Assembly: GCA_027483285.1 (NCBI GenBank)
Contig: JAIXUZ010000023.1
Span: 1-5,335 of the forward strand
Direction of reading: 5' to 3'
DNA: 5,335 bases
Origin: Bacteroidota bacterium
GTDB taxonomy: Bacteria; Bacteroidota; Bacteroidia; CAMBQF01
A program made the translations under genes and the position numbers. Below the pieces are notes generated by a model. That model was given only the letters and a program-made list of their open reading frames with translations, had not been told where the DNA came from and made no database searches. This document shows positions 1-5,079 of the stretch, piece by piece. How positions within the stretch are numbered: position 1 is the first letter of the stretch; each line of letters begins with the position of its first letter.

Positions 1-635
1 GATACTACACCGTTGTTGGCTGTAATACGCGCCCCTCCCCAACATTCGCCGGTAATATATTCACAATTGGTGCCGTTTATAGCATCCAGTTCGCCAAAGC
101 GGTACCTGCGGCTGCTTAGCGCCGGTGGGTTGTCGCGTATGTCAACGTATTCGCGTATAAAAAACGTAGTAACAGGCAGGCCGTTGTTGTTTTGCCACTG
201 CACGGTGTTCAGGCGTTGGTTGGCGCCTGCGGTATTCCAGCTAAGGTAATAGTAAGCCGTATCAGTAAATAAGCTCCAGTAAGGGTTTGCCTGCTTTTGG
301 CCGGGCGCATATATCAAAGAGTCTAGCCAGCCATCGTTACCTTCGGCATAAAACTCAATATAGTCGCCGTTGTTAAAAGTGCCGTCACCCTCGCCTTGTA
401 CATAAACGTTAAGCTGTTGGCTGCGGCCAAATATTTGAAAGTTTTGCGGGTTAAGGCCCACAGTATTAATACCGGCGGTAGCCAGCGCGGTGCTGTCTAT
501 ACGGTAAACACCCGCCTTGGTAATGGGGAATTTATAGTACTGCTGGCTATAGTTTATCCACTCGTTGCCGTAGGGTTGGGCTGCGGCGCCAAGGGTAAGT
601 AGCAGTAAAAAAATCAATTGGTACAACTTTTTCAT
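1..635 (-). CDS. porU2: PorU2-like type IX secretion sortase, N-terminal part (runs off left edge)
   Basis: The reading frame is open from ATG at 635 to the left edge, giving 211 complete codons and no stop. Residues 1-19 form a signal peptide (basic MKK start, leucine-rich core, Ala-Ala-Ala before Gln20), so the product enters the periplasm by Sec. The mature start, with NEWINYSQQYYKF at 24-36 and GVYRID at 42-47, is the N-terminal signature I associate with large C25 (gingipain-like) proteins called PorU or PorU2. In the known family these remove the C-terminal signal from T9SS cargo and attach the cargo to surface lipopolysaccharide. The His-Cys catalytic domain would lie outside the window, so activity cannot be judged. 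The visible part looks like an aromatic- and Asn-rich beta-sandwich; a Cys pair (NCEYITGEC) lies near residues 193-201. The gene starts 36 nt after the PorV-like gene and has no promoter-like box of its own, so co-transcription is likely. The PorU2 rather than PorU label rests on the N-terminal motif and the neighbour. Confidence 0.72.
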   Translation of the reverse strand, partial: MKKLYQLIFLLLLTLGAAAQPYGNEWINYSQQYYKFPITKAGVYRIDSTALATAGINTVGLNPQNFQIFGRSQQLNVYVQGEGDGTFNNGDYIEFYAEGNDGWLDSLIYAPGQKQANPYWSLFTDTAYYYLSWNTAGANQRLNTVQWQNNNGLPVTTFFIREYVDIRDNPPALSSRRYRFGELDAINGTNCEYITGECWGGARITANNGVV

Positions 636-671
636 AGGCTGGTGGTTAATGCCCTTTTATATTTTTTTGCT

Positions 672-1760
672 CTATTTCTTACTTCCGCCTTTAGCGTTAA
701 TATCAAAACGAAGCGAGAATACGTTTGAGTAGGGTGCAACCGATGCGTTGCCAATGTCGGTTAGCGCATAGTCAATGCAAATGCTACGAAGCTTAATGCC
801 TAAGCCCATGTTTGGTTGTACAGATGTTACCTGCTTACCGTTGTCATCAGTATATTTTTGAATGTTGCCTACACCGGCGCGTAAAAATATGAAGTTGCCA
901 TAGCCCAGCTCTAACCCAACAGTTGGGTCAATGCTAAATGGGTCGCTTTTTATGGCTACGTTGCGCCTGCCGTCTGTAGTAATGTTAAAGTTAGCCTCGG
1001 TGTACACCGAGAATTTTTTGATGTTCCATTTGTAGCCTGCTGCCAGTATAAGGCGGGGAAGGGTTTTCTCTACAGAGTTGCTTGGTATAGTATTTCCGGT
1101 TGATGCAAATACGTCACGCATCTCGTCAGGAATGTTAAAACGCCATGCGTTAAAGGTGGTGGTAGCATCGCGGTACGACGCCCCAAAATGCCAGTTTTTA
1201 ACGTTGTATTGGGCACCAATATCAATACCAAAACCCCAGGCATTGGCAAACTTGCCCACCTTGCGGTTTATAATTTTGGCGTTGGCACCGTAGCGCAGGC
1301 CTTTTATTTTTTTGTTTTGACGTGCGTAGCTAAGTATAAAAGCATAATCAGCGGCAGAGAATGATTGTACGTTGTCGTAGTTTACATTGCCGTTATTATC
1401 AATAAGTTCGGTAGTGTTGGGTATATCATCAACCCCAAAGCGGATAACCGAAATACCGGCTACGCTGTTAGAGTCTATACGGGCGGCAATAGAGCCGTAA
1501 TCGTACTTGGCTATGCCGGCAAAATATTCGGCGTGCATAAGGCCCACCTGCACTTTACCTGTCATTTGGCTCAGGCCTGCCGGGTTCCAGTAACCGGCTG
1601 TAACATCGTTAACACCGGCAACGCAGGAATTTGACATGCCCAGGGCACGTGCGCCAACGCCTATCGATAAAAACTCGTTACTGTACTTGGGCGCCTGGCC
1701 GTAGGCTGTAGCCGTTAGTGTAAGTCCCGCAAAAAGAATAATCCGTGTAAAAAACTTCAT
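672..1760 (-). CDS. PorV/PorQ-family outer-membrane beta-barrel protein (T9SS-associated)
   Basis: A complete 362-residue protein. Residues 1-22 are a signal peptide (MKFF, hydrophobic core, cleavage probably after YGQ). The mature protein begins with SNEFLSIGVGARALGMS and a YWNPAGL motif near residues 57-63, which are hallmarks of the PorV/PorQ family and of the wider FadL-like barrels. The rest alternates short hydrophobic beta-strands with polar loops and ends in a strand, FSLRFDI, followed by a short GGSKK tail. Family knowledge: PorV (LptO) is an outer-membrane protein that binds T9SS cargo after export and passes it to the PorU sortase. The gene next downstream is a PorU2-like protein, so the two probably work as a shuttle and sortase pair. 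Because the partner looks like PorU2, this may be a paralogue rather than the main PorV, so no symbol is given. The ATG at 1760 is chosen because it gives a normal signal peptide. Regulation may involve a long leader (see the promoter and hairpin entries). Confidence 0.9.
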   Translation of the reverse strand: MKFFTRIILFAGLTLTATAYGQAPKYSNEFLSIGVGARALGMSNSCVAGVNDVTAGYWNPAGLSQMTGKVQVGLMHAEYFAGIAKYDYGSIAARIDSNSVAGISVIRFGVDDIPNTTELIDNNGNVNYDNVQSFSAADYAFILSYARQNKKIKGLRYGANAKIINRKVGKFANAWGFGIDIGAQYNVKNWHFGASYRDATTTFNAWRFNIPDEMRDVFASTGNTIPSNSVEKTLPRLILAAGYKWNIKKFSVYTEANFNITTDGRRNVAIKSDPFSIDPTVGLELGYGNFIFLRAGVGNIQKYTDDNGKQVTSVQPNMGLGIKLRSICIDYALTDIGNASVAPYSNVFSLRFDINAKGGSKK

Positions 1761-1762
1761 TT

Positions 1763-1778
1763 GGTGGTTGGTTGGTGG
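1763..1778 (+). repeat. G-rich mirror repeat just upstream of the PorV-like start codon
   Basis: GGTGGTTGGTTGGTGG reads the same in both directions along one strand and has five GG runs separated by one or two T's. It ends 2 nt before the start codon of the PorV-like gene, as CCACCAACCAACCACC in the mRNA. Part of it (AACCACCA in mRNA sense) recurs 4 nt before the PorU2-like start codon (640-647). Confidence 0.6.
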
Positions 1779-1801
1779 TATCTAAAAAAGGAAACCGGGC
1801 A

Positions 1802-1825
1802 TTTTAACTATAAAAATAGCTAAAA
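1802..1825 (-). promoter_or_regulatory. Leader hairpin upstream of the PorV-like gene
   Basis: On the minus strand, TTTTAGCTAT (1825-1816), a TTTT loop, then ATAGTTAAAA (1811-1802) form a 10-bp stem with one G.U pair. In plus-strand RNA that pair would be an A/C mismatch, which fits a hairpin in the operon's leader. No T-tract follows it, so it is not an evident terminator. Confidence 0.4.
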
Positions 1826-1894
1826 AGTTGCCCCGATTACTTACTAAATCCATTGTTTTCTTACATAACGTTGTTAGTATGGCTTTAGTATCTA

Positions 1895-1926
1895 CAAAAG
1901 GTAAATTTTGAGGGCTGAAAGCCAAA
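1895..1926 (-). promoter_or_regulatory. Bacteroidota-type promoter for the PorV-like/PorU2-like operon
   Basis: On the minus strand a TTTG (-33 element, 1926-1923) is followed after exactly 19 nt by TACCTTTTG (1903-1895). This matches the Bacteroidota consensus TTTG-N19-21-TAnnTTTG apart from one extra T in the -7 box. Transcription would start near 1891-1889, giving a leader of about 130 nt before the ATG at 1760. No better box lies nearer the gene. Confidence 0.5.
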
Positions 1927-1943
1927 TTGCAGTAGTTAAATAG

Positions 1944-1951
1944 TACATTTG
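1944..1951 (+). promoter_or_regulatory. -7 box of the pssA-purS promoter
   Basis: TACATTTG fits TAnnTTTG exactly and ends 8 nt before the pssA ATG, so the mRNA should begin about 5-6 nt before the start codon. There is no good -33 element at the usual 19-21 nt spacing; the nearest TTG is at 1927-1929, only 14 nt upstream. It faces away from the operon promoter on the other strand, and that promoter's -33 box lies 18 bp from this element. Confidence 0.55.
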
Positions 1952-1959
1952 CACCCAAC

Positions 1960-2802
1960 ATGATAAAGAAACAGATACCCAATATTGTAACCTCGCTAAA
2001 CCTGCTTTGCGGTTTTTTGGGTATCCTTACCATTGCCTATGGGTATAACTCGCTTTCGGGGTTGCCTAATAACGATATCCCCATTTACCTGATGTTTGCC
2101 GCTGCCTTTTTCGACTTTGTTGATGGGTTTGTGGCCCGCCTGCTAAAGGTGGACTCACCCTTGGGTAAGCAATTAGATTCCCTGGCTGATGTAGTAACCT
2201 TTGGTGTATTGCCCGGTTTATTAATGTTTGTCGCCATTGGCGAGTCGTTAGCTTGTTACCAACATAATTATTTTTTTAGTGTTTTTGAATTTTTAAAAGG
2301 CGGTATGGTATCCGGTATTCCTACAGATTCTATAGCTTATACAGATAAAATTCGTTCTGGTGCCTTGGTTGGCATTGTATGTTTACTACCCGCATTGTTA
2401 GTGCCTATCCTATCAGCATTCCGCCTGGCTAAGTTTAATATTGATACCCGCCAAAGCCATTCGTTTATTGGCTTGCCAACGCCTGCTAATGGATTGTTTT
2501 TGGCAACAGTGTATTATGTTATCCAGCACAACTCGTATGGCTTGGCCAACTGTTTCCACCCTGCATTATTAGCAGGTTTAGTGTTTGTGTTTGCCGTGTT
2601 GCTTGTAGCACCAATCCCCTTGTTTGCCATGAAGTTTAAAGCCTTTACGTGGAAAGGGAATGAGGTACGCTTCATCTTTTTAGCCATGGCTATTACACTT
2701 TTAGCCATTTTTCAGTTGGCAGCGTTCCCTATTGTTATAATTTTGTACATCCTAACATCTATAATAAACAACATACTTACCCGCAATAACAATGAAGTTT
2801 AA
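1960..2802 (+). CDS. pssA: CDP-diacylglycerol--serine O-phosphatidyltransferase (phosphatidylserine synthase)
   Basis: A 280-residue integral membrane enzyme of the CDP-alcohol phosphatidyltransferase family. It makes phosphatidylserine and CMP from CDP-diacylglycerol and L-serine, the committed step to phosphatidylethanolamine in the inner membrane. The family signature DGx2ARx8Gx3Dx3D is complete: Asp55-Gly56, Ala59-Arg60, Gly69, Asp73 and Asp77. The metal- and CDP-binding acidic residues are therefore intact. The N-terminus (MIKKQIPNIVTSLNLLCGFL) is the usual one for bacterial PssA, which supports ATG 1960. Hydrophobic segments fall near residues 10-30, 41-55, 78-95, 135-155, 175-190, 202-225 and 237-268, with a longer polar loop around 98-132. 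Its last 11 nt overlap purS. A -7 box ends 8 nt before the ATG, so the mRNA is probably nearly leaderless. Chain length fits the family. The exact substrate rests on overall family resemblance, as related enzymes use other alcohols. Confidence 0.93.
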   Translation: MIKKQIPNIVTSLNLLCGFLGILTIAYGYNSLSGLPNNDIPIYLMFAAAFFDFVDGFVARLLKVDSPLGKQLDSLADVVTFGVLPGLLMFVAIGESLACYQHNYFFSVFEFLKGGMVSGIPTDSIAYTDKIRSGALVGIVCLLPALLVPILSAFRLAKFNIDTRQSHSFIGLPTPANGLFLATVYYVIQHNSYGLANCFHPALLAGLVFVFAVLLVAPIPLFAMKFKAFTWKGNEVRFIFLAMAITLLAIFQLAAFPIVIILYILTSIINNILTRNNNEV

Positions 2803-3046
2803 AGCCCACATCAACATTATGCCGCTAAAGGAATTGCTAGACCCTCAAGGCAAAGCCGTTACTTCTAGCATGTCTAACCTTGGCCTGCCCGAGATTGAAA
2901 ACGTACGCATTGGCAAACACATCCATATGGATATTACTGCTGATAGTGCCGAAGCAGCCAGCGCCAAAGTTGATGAGGCCTGCCGCAAACTGTTAGCCAA
3001 CCAAATTATGGAGAGCTACGATTTTACTGTTGTAGAAATAGCATAA
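2792..3046 (+). CDS. purS: Phosphoribosylformylglycinamidine synthase subunit PurS
   Basis: An 84-residue cytoplasmic protein of normal PurS length. Family hallmarks are LLDPQGKAV at residues 15-23, NVRIGKHI at 37-44 and the closing CRKLLANQIMESYDF (68-82). In organisms with a split FGAM synthase, PurS dimers bridge the small-type PurL synthetase and the PurQ glutaminase, so that ammonia passes from glutamine to FGAR in step 4 of purine synthesis. No purL or purQ lies in this window, so the partners must be encoded elsewhere. The ATG sits inside the pssA 3' end (11-nt overlap, different frame), so translation is probably coupled to that of pssA and the gene shares the pssA promoter. A strong terminator follows 24 nt after the stop. 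The start is well placed, since the first strand (MKFKAHINIMP) aligns with typical PurS N-termini. Confidence 0.93.
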   Translation: MKFKAHINIMPLKELLDPQGKAVTSSMSNLGLPEIENVRIGKHIHMDITADSAEAASAKVDEACRKLLANQIMESYDFTVVEIA

Positions 3047-3060
3047 TTAGCTGTTAGCTT
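3047..3060 (+). repeat. Two 7-bp tandem units after purS
   Basis: TTAGCTG and TTAGCTT lie directly after the purS stop codon and before the terminator. Two copies alone could be chance, but other spacers in the window show the same 7-bp period. Confidence 0.4.
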
Positions 3061-3069
3061 ATATAATAT

Positions 3070-3104
3070 AAAGCCCTGTCCTGTTAAGGAGCGGGGCTTT
3101 TTTT
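3070..3104 (+). terminator. Intrinsic terminator of pssA-purS
   Basis: The left arm 3070-3082 (AAAGCCCTGTCCT) pairs with 3087-3100, with a GTTA loop at 3083-3086, one G.T pair (3077/3093) and a single bulged G (3091), followed by T's to 3104. The G.T pair becomes an A/C mismatch in RNA from the other strand, so the hairpin is better formed in the purS direction. The stop codon of the converging gene lies in the T-tract. Confidence 0.88.
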
Positions 3105-3615
3105 ATGTACGACATCGCATACAAACATGTATGGTTTTTTGGTGGGTTATCTTATTTTCTTTAAAAAAGCGTAAAACATTATTAAATACTTTGTTTTTTA
3201 ACATTCCTCTTGCAAGCTTCACATCACTTCCATTTGATCCTTTAGCTTCATCAAAACCAAATAATTCACAGGTTACAAGTTTGTTGTTTTTATCATAAAA
3301 GAATATAGAATAGTCATAGAGCGGAGTTCCCACTTCGCCAGAATTATCAAAATAATTTGGTTTAGATAATTGTTTTGCCAGCCATTGTGCTTTTTCTTTT
3401 CCCAGAGTAATTTTGTAGCCTGTATCACCTTTAACAGTATAAATATTCCTTCCCCAAAAATGTAATGTATCTCCCCGCCAACAAGAGTCTCCCGGGCAAA
3501 CGTAATCTAAGTGCCTATACACAACAAGTTTGTCTATATCTCTTATAGTTTGCTCTGTTTGCGCTTGTAAAATACTTGTTAAAAAAAGCATTGTATTGCA
3601 AAGCAGCGTTCTCAT
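3103..3615 (-). CDS. Small AT-rich secreted protein of unknown function
   Basis: I do not recognise a named family. With the ATG at 3615 the product is 170 residues. The frame extends upstream to a TTG at 3642, but that part lies inside the tyrS terminator and would bury the signal peptide, so 3615 is preferred. Residues 1-19 (MRTLLCNTM, hydrophobic core, LQAQ) form a signal peptide probably cut after Gln19; no Cys follows the site, so it is not a lipoprotein. The mature protein has Cys40 and Cys45 (CPGDSC), Cys116, and a C-terminal CMRC at 165-168. The middle reads ITLGKEKAQWLAKQL, then YSIFFYDKNNKLV (102-114), a layout like small uncharacterised Bacteroidota proteins with an 'FYDKNxKi' strand (inference). 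G+C over 3121-3600 is about 33% by hand count, well below tyrS, which suggests acquisition or relaxed selection. An exact -7 box lies 3 nt before the ATG. Its stop codon falls in the T-tract of the purS terminator on the other strand. Confidence 0.75.
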   Translation of the reverse strand: MRTLLCNTMLFLTSILQAQTEQTIRDIDKLVVYRHLDYVCPGDSCWRGDTLHFWGRNIYTVKGDTGYKITLGKEKAQWLAKQLSKPNYFDNSGEVGTPLYDYSIFFYDKNNKLVTCELFGFDEAKGSNGSDVKLARGMLKNKVFNNVLRFFKENKITHQKTIHVCMRCRT

Positions 3616-3618
3616 AAT

Positions 3619-3626
3619 CAAATATA
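3619..3626 (-). promoter_or_regulatory. -7 box for the small secreted protein gene
   Basis: On the minus strand, TATATTTG (3626-3619) matches TAnnTTTG exactly and is followed by ATT and then the ATG at 3615, so transcription should start at or next to the ATG. It overlaps the end of the tyrS terminator's T-rich tail, so this gene can be transcribed apart from tyrS. No clear -33 element is seen at 19-21 nt. Confidence 0.45.
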
Positions 3627-3629
3627 AAC

Positions 3630-3656
3630 AAAAAAGCCCCAATTTTTTGAGGCTTT
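3630..3656 (-). terminator. Intrinsic terminator of tyrS
   Basis: On the minus strand, AAAGCCTC (3656-3649) pairs with GGGGCTTT (3640-3633) across an 8-nt A-rich loop, followed by a run of T's from 3635 to 3630. The stem is complete only on this strand because a U.G pair would be an A/C mismatch on the other. It lies 41 nt after the tyrS stop and before the small secreted gene. Confidence 0.8.
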
Positions 3657-3662
3657 AATTAT

Positions 3663-3690
3663 GCATTTTGCATTCTGAATTTTGCATTAA
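3663..3690 (+). repeat. Four imperfect 7-bp tandem units between tyrS and the small secreted gene
   Basis: The units are GCATTTT, GCATTCT, GAATTTT and GCATTAA, each with at most two changes from GCATTTT. They lie between the tyrS terminal hairpin and the tyrS terminator, wholly outside coding sequence. Confidence 0.65.
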
Positions 3691-3715
3691 TAATCAGCTA
3701 TTCGCTGATTATTAA
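3687..3715 (-). promoter_or_regulatory. 12-bp perfect hairpin across the tyrS stop codon
   Basis: TTAATAATCAGC (3687-3698) is an exact inverted repeat of GCTGATTATTAA (3704-3715), with a 5-nt loop. It includes the last five codons and the stop of tyrS. No T-tract follows on the minus strand, so it is not a classical terminator; it may protect the 3' end of the mRNA or assist the terminator at 3630-3656. The role is unknown. Confidence 0.6.
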
Positions 3716-4972
3716 AAAGTAGTTCTTCTTTCCTTTTTGTACCAGCAGGTAACGGTCGTTTAGTAGTTGGGTAGCGTTTATGGCTGCCTCGGCATCTTCC
3801 AGCTTTATTTTATTAATGCCAACACCGCCGCCTGTAAGCATTTTACGGGCCTCGCCCTTGCTGGGGAATATGGTGGTGTTTACGGCTAATAAATCAAGCA
3901 CGTTAATACCCGCTTCTAAATCGGCTTTGGCAACGGTAAATTGGGGTACACCTTCAAATACTGATGTAAATACATTCTCGGGCAATGCGGCCAGGCTTTC
4001 GGTAGTGCCTTTGCCAAACAGTATTTCCGATGCTTCTACAGCCTGGTTATAATCTTCCCTGCTGTGTACGCGCACCGTAATGTCTTCGGCTAAGCGCTTT
4101 TGTAATATGCGCAGGTGGGGCGCTTCTAAATGCTGGCGCTCCAGTTCGGCAATTTCTTCCAGCGGAATAAAGGTGAATATCTTGATGTAGCGTATAGCAT
4201 CAGCATCAGCTACGTTCAACCAAAACTGGTAAAAATGGTACGGCGATGTTAAGTTAGCATCCAACCACACATTGCCTTGCTCGCTCTTGCCAAATTTAGA
4301 GCCATCGGCCTTGGTAATAAGTGGGCAGGTAAAGGCATAGGCTTCGCCACCCACCTTGCGGCGGATAAACTCAGTGCCCGTAACAATATTGCCCCACTGG
4401 TCGCTGCCGCCGGCTTGTATTTTTACGCCCTTGTTGTGGTATAAATAGTAAAAGTCGTAGCCCTGCACCAGCTGGTAGCTAAACTCTGTAAACGATATGC
4501 CTGTTTCTAAACGTTTTTGCACGCTATCTTTAGCCATCATATAGTTTACCGTCAGCAGCTTGCCGGCATCGCGCAGAAACTCTAAAAAGCCCATTTTACC
4601 AAACCAGTCGGCGTTGTTTACAATCTCGGCAGCGTTGTCGCCCTCAAAATCTAAAAACTTGGCCAGTTGGTTTTTAATACCATCAACGTTTACCTGTATA
4701 TCTTCAACAGATAAAAACTTACGCTCTTCCGATTTTCCTGATGGGTCGCCAATCATGCCCGTAGCACCGCCTACCAAAGCATACGCTTTGTGGCCGCGCT
4801 TTTGCAGGTGCATAAGCAGCATTATTTGCACCAGGCTGCCTATGTGCAGCGATGCAGCCGTAGGGTCAAAACCAATGTAGGCACCCGTGCTGCCATTCTC
4901 CAGCAGTTCTTCGGTTCCCGGTATCGTATCATGTATCATTCCGCGCTGGCGGAGCTCTTCAATCAATGTCAT
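3698..4972 (-). CDS. tyrS: Tyrosine--tRNA ligase
   Basis: A 424-residue class I aminoacyl-tRNA synthetase, the same length as the E. coli enzyme, that attaches tyrosine to tRNA-Tyr in the cytoplasm. Motifs in order: YIGFDPT at 32-38 (Tyr32 and Asp36 in the substrate pocket), the HIGH-type signature as HIGS at 43-46, VGGATGMIGDPSGKSEER at 67-84, Tyr166/Gln170/Asp173 and Gln192 for tyrosine recognition (in GGSDQWGN, 188-195), and the KMSKS-type loop KFGKS at 226-230. An S4 RNA-binding domain occupies about 360-424 and ends in GKKNYFLIISE. The start is ATG 4972; an upstream in-frame TTG at 4981 lies inside the -7 box and is unlikely. The gene is monocistronic in appearance: its own promoter lies just upstream, there is a 107-nt gap from dnaX, and an intrinsic terminator lies between it and the small secreted gene. 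A 12-bp perfect hairpin covers its last codons and stop. Confidence 0.97.
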   Translation of the reverse strand: MTLIEELRQRGMIHDTIPGTEELLENGSTGAYIGFDPTAASLHIGSLVQIMLLMHLQKRGHKAYALVGGATGMIGDPSGKSEERKFLSVEDIQVNVDGIKNQLAKFLDFEGDNAAEIVNNADWFGKMGFLEFLRDAGKLLTVNYMMAKDSVQKRLETGISFTEFSYQLVQGYDFYYLYHNKGVKIQAGGSDQWGNIVTGTEFIRRKVGGEAYAFTCPLITKADGSKFGKSEQGNVWLDANLTSPYHFYQFWLNVADADAIRYIKIFTFIPLEEIAELERQHLEAPHLRILQKRLAEDITVRVHSREDYNQAVEASEILFGKGTTESLAALPENVFTSVFEGVPQFTVAKADLEAGINVLDLLAVNTTIFPSKGEARKMLTGGGVGINKIKLEDAEAAINATQLLNDRYLLVQKGKKNYFLIISE

Positions 4973-4978
4973 AATGCG

Positions 4979-4986
4979 CAAAGATA
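4979..4986 (-). promoter_or_regulatory. -7 box of the tyrS promoter
   Basis: On the minus strand, TATCTTTG (4986-4979) matches TAnnTTTG exactly and ends 6 nt before the tyrS ATG at 4972. This predicts a leader of only about 3-4 nt. The region where a -33 box would lie is a C-rich repeat and shows no TTTG. No T-box-like leader can fit. Confidence 0.5.
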
Positions 4987-5022
4987 GTTGTTAGGGGCGA
5001 AGGGGCGAGGGGTTAGTTATTA
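4987..5022 (+). repeat. G-rich imperfect 7-bp tandem units upstream of tyrS
   Basis: The units are GTTGTTA, GGGGCGA (plus one A), GGGGCGA, GGGGTTA and GTTATTA. Three runs of four G's occur at 4994-4997, 5002-5005 and 5009-5012. The block abuts the tyrS -7 box, where the -33 element would be expected. Confidence 0.55.
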
Positions 5023-5028
5023 GAAAAT

Positions 5029-5054
5029 GATAAAGAAAACGGATATTCTTTATC
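5029..5054 (-). terminator. Weak AT-rich hairpin after the dnaX-like gene
   Basis: GATAAAGAA (5029-5037) and TTCTTTATC (5046-5054) form a 9-bp stem with an 8-nt loop, 25 nt past the dnaX-like stop. In the minus direction it is followed only by ATTTTCTAATAA, a poor T-tract, so any terminator role is tentative. A direct repeat of CTTTATCT (5048-5055 and 5056-5063) overlaps it. Confidence 0.35.
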
Positions 5055-5079
5055 TCTTTATCTGTTAATTGTTCATTGA

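Noticed and set aside
13..602. Plus-strand open frames opposite the PorU2-like gene
   Set aside because: They are antisense to a frame with a clear signal peptide and PorU-type motif and have no protein-like features.
1078..1634. Plus-strand open frames opposite the PorV-like gene
   Set aside because: They lie entirely within a well-supported coding region on the other strand, with no start signals.
1782..2033. Minus-strand open frame of 83 codons across the divergent spacer
   Set aside because: It overlaps the pssA start and both promoters, reads like no protein family, and its middle is AT-rich non-coding sequence.
3616..3642. TTG-initiated N-terminal extension of the small secreted protein
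   Set aside because: The extra nine codons lie in the tyrS terminator stem and tail and would displace the signal peptide.
3047..3690. Short repeats as a CRISPR array
   Set aside because: Units are 7 bp, directly adjacent and imperfect, with no spacers or cas genes.
4973..4981. TTG-initiated extension of tyrS by three codons
   Set aside because: The codon lies within the -7 box; ATG 4972 gives a standard 424-residue enzyme.
4560..4987. Plus-strand open frames opposite the tyrS 5' half
   Set aside because: tyrS has all its catalytic motifs; the opposite frames are composition shadows.
4973..5079. T-box or other tRNA-sensing leader upstream of tyrS
   Set aside because: The spacer is only 107 nt, has no T-box-like conserved elements, and the -7 box lies next to the ATG.
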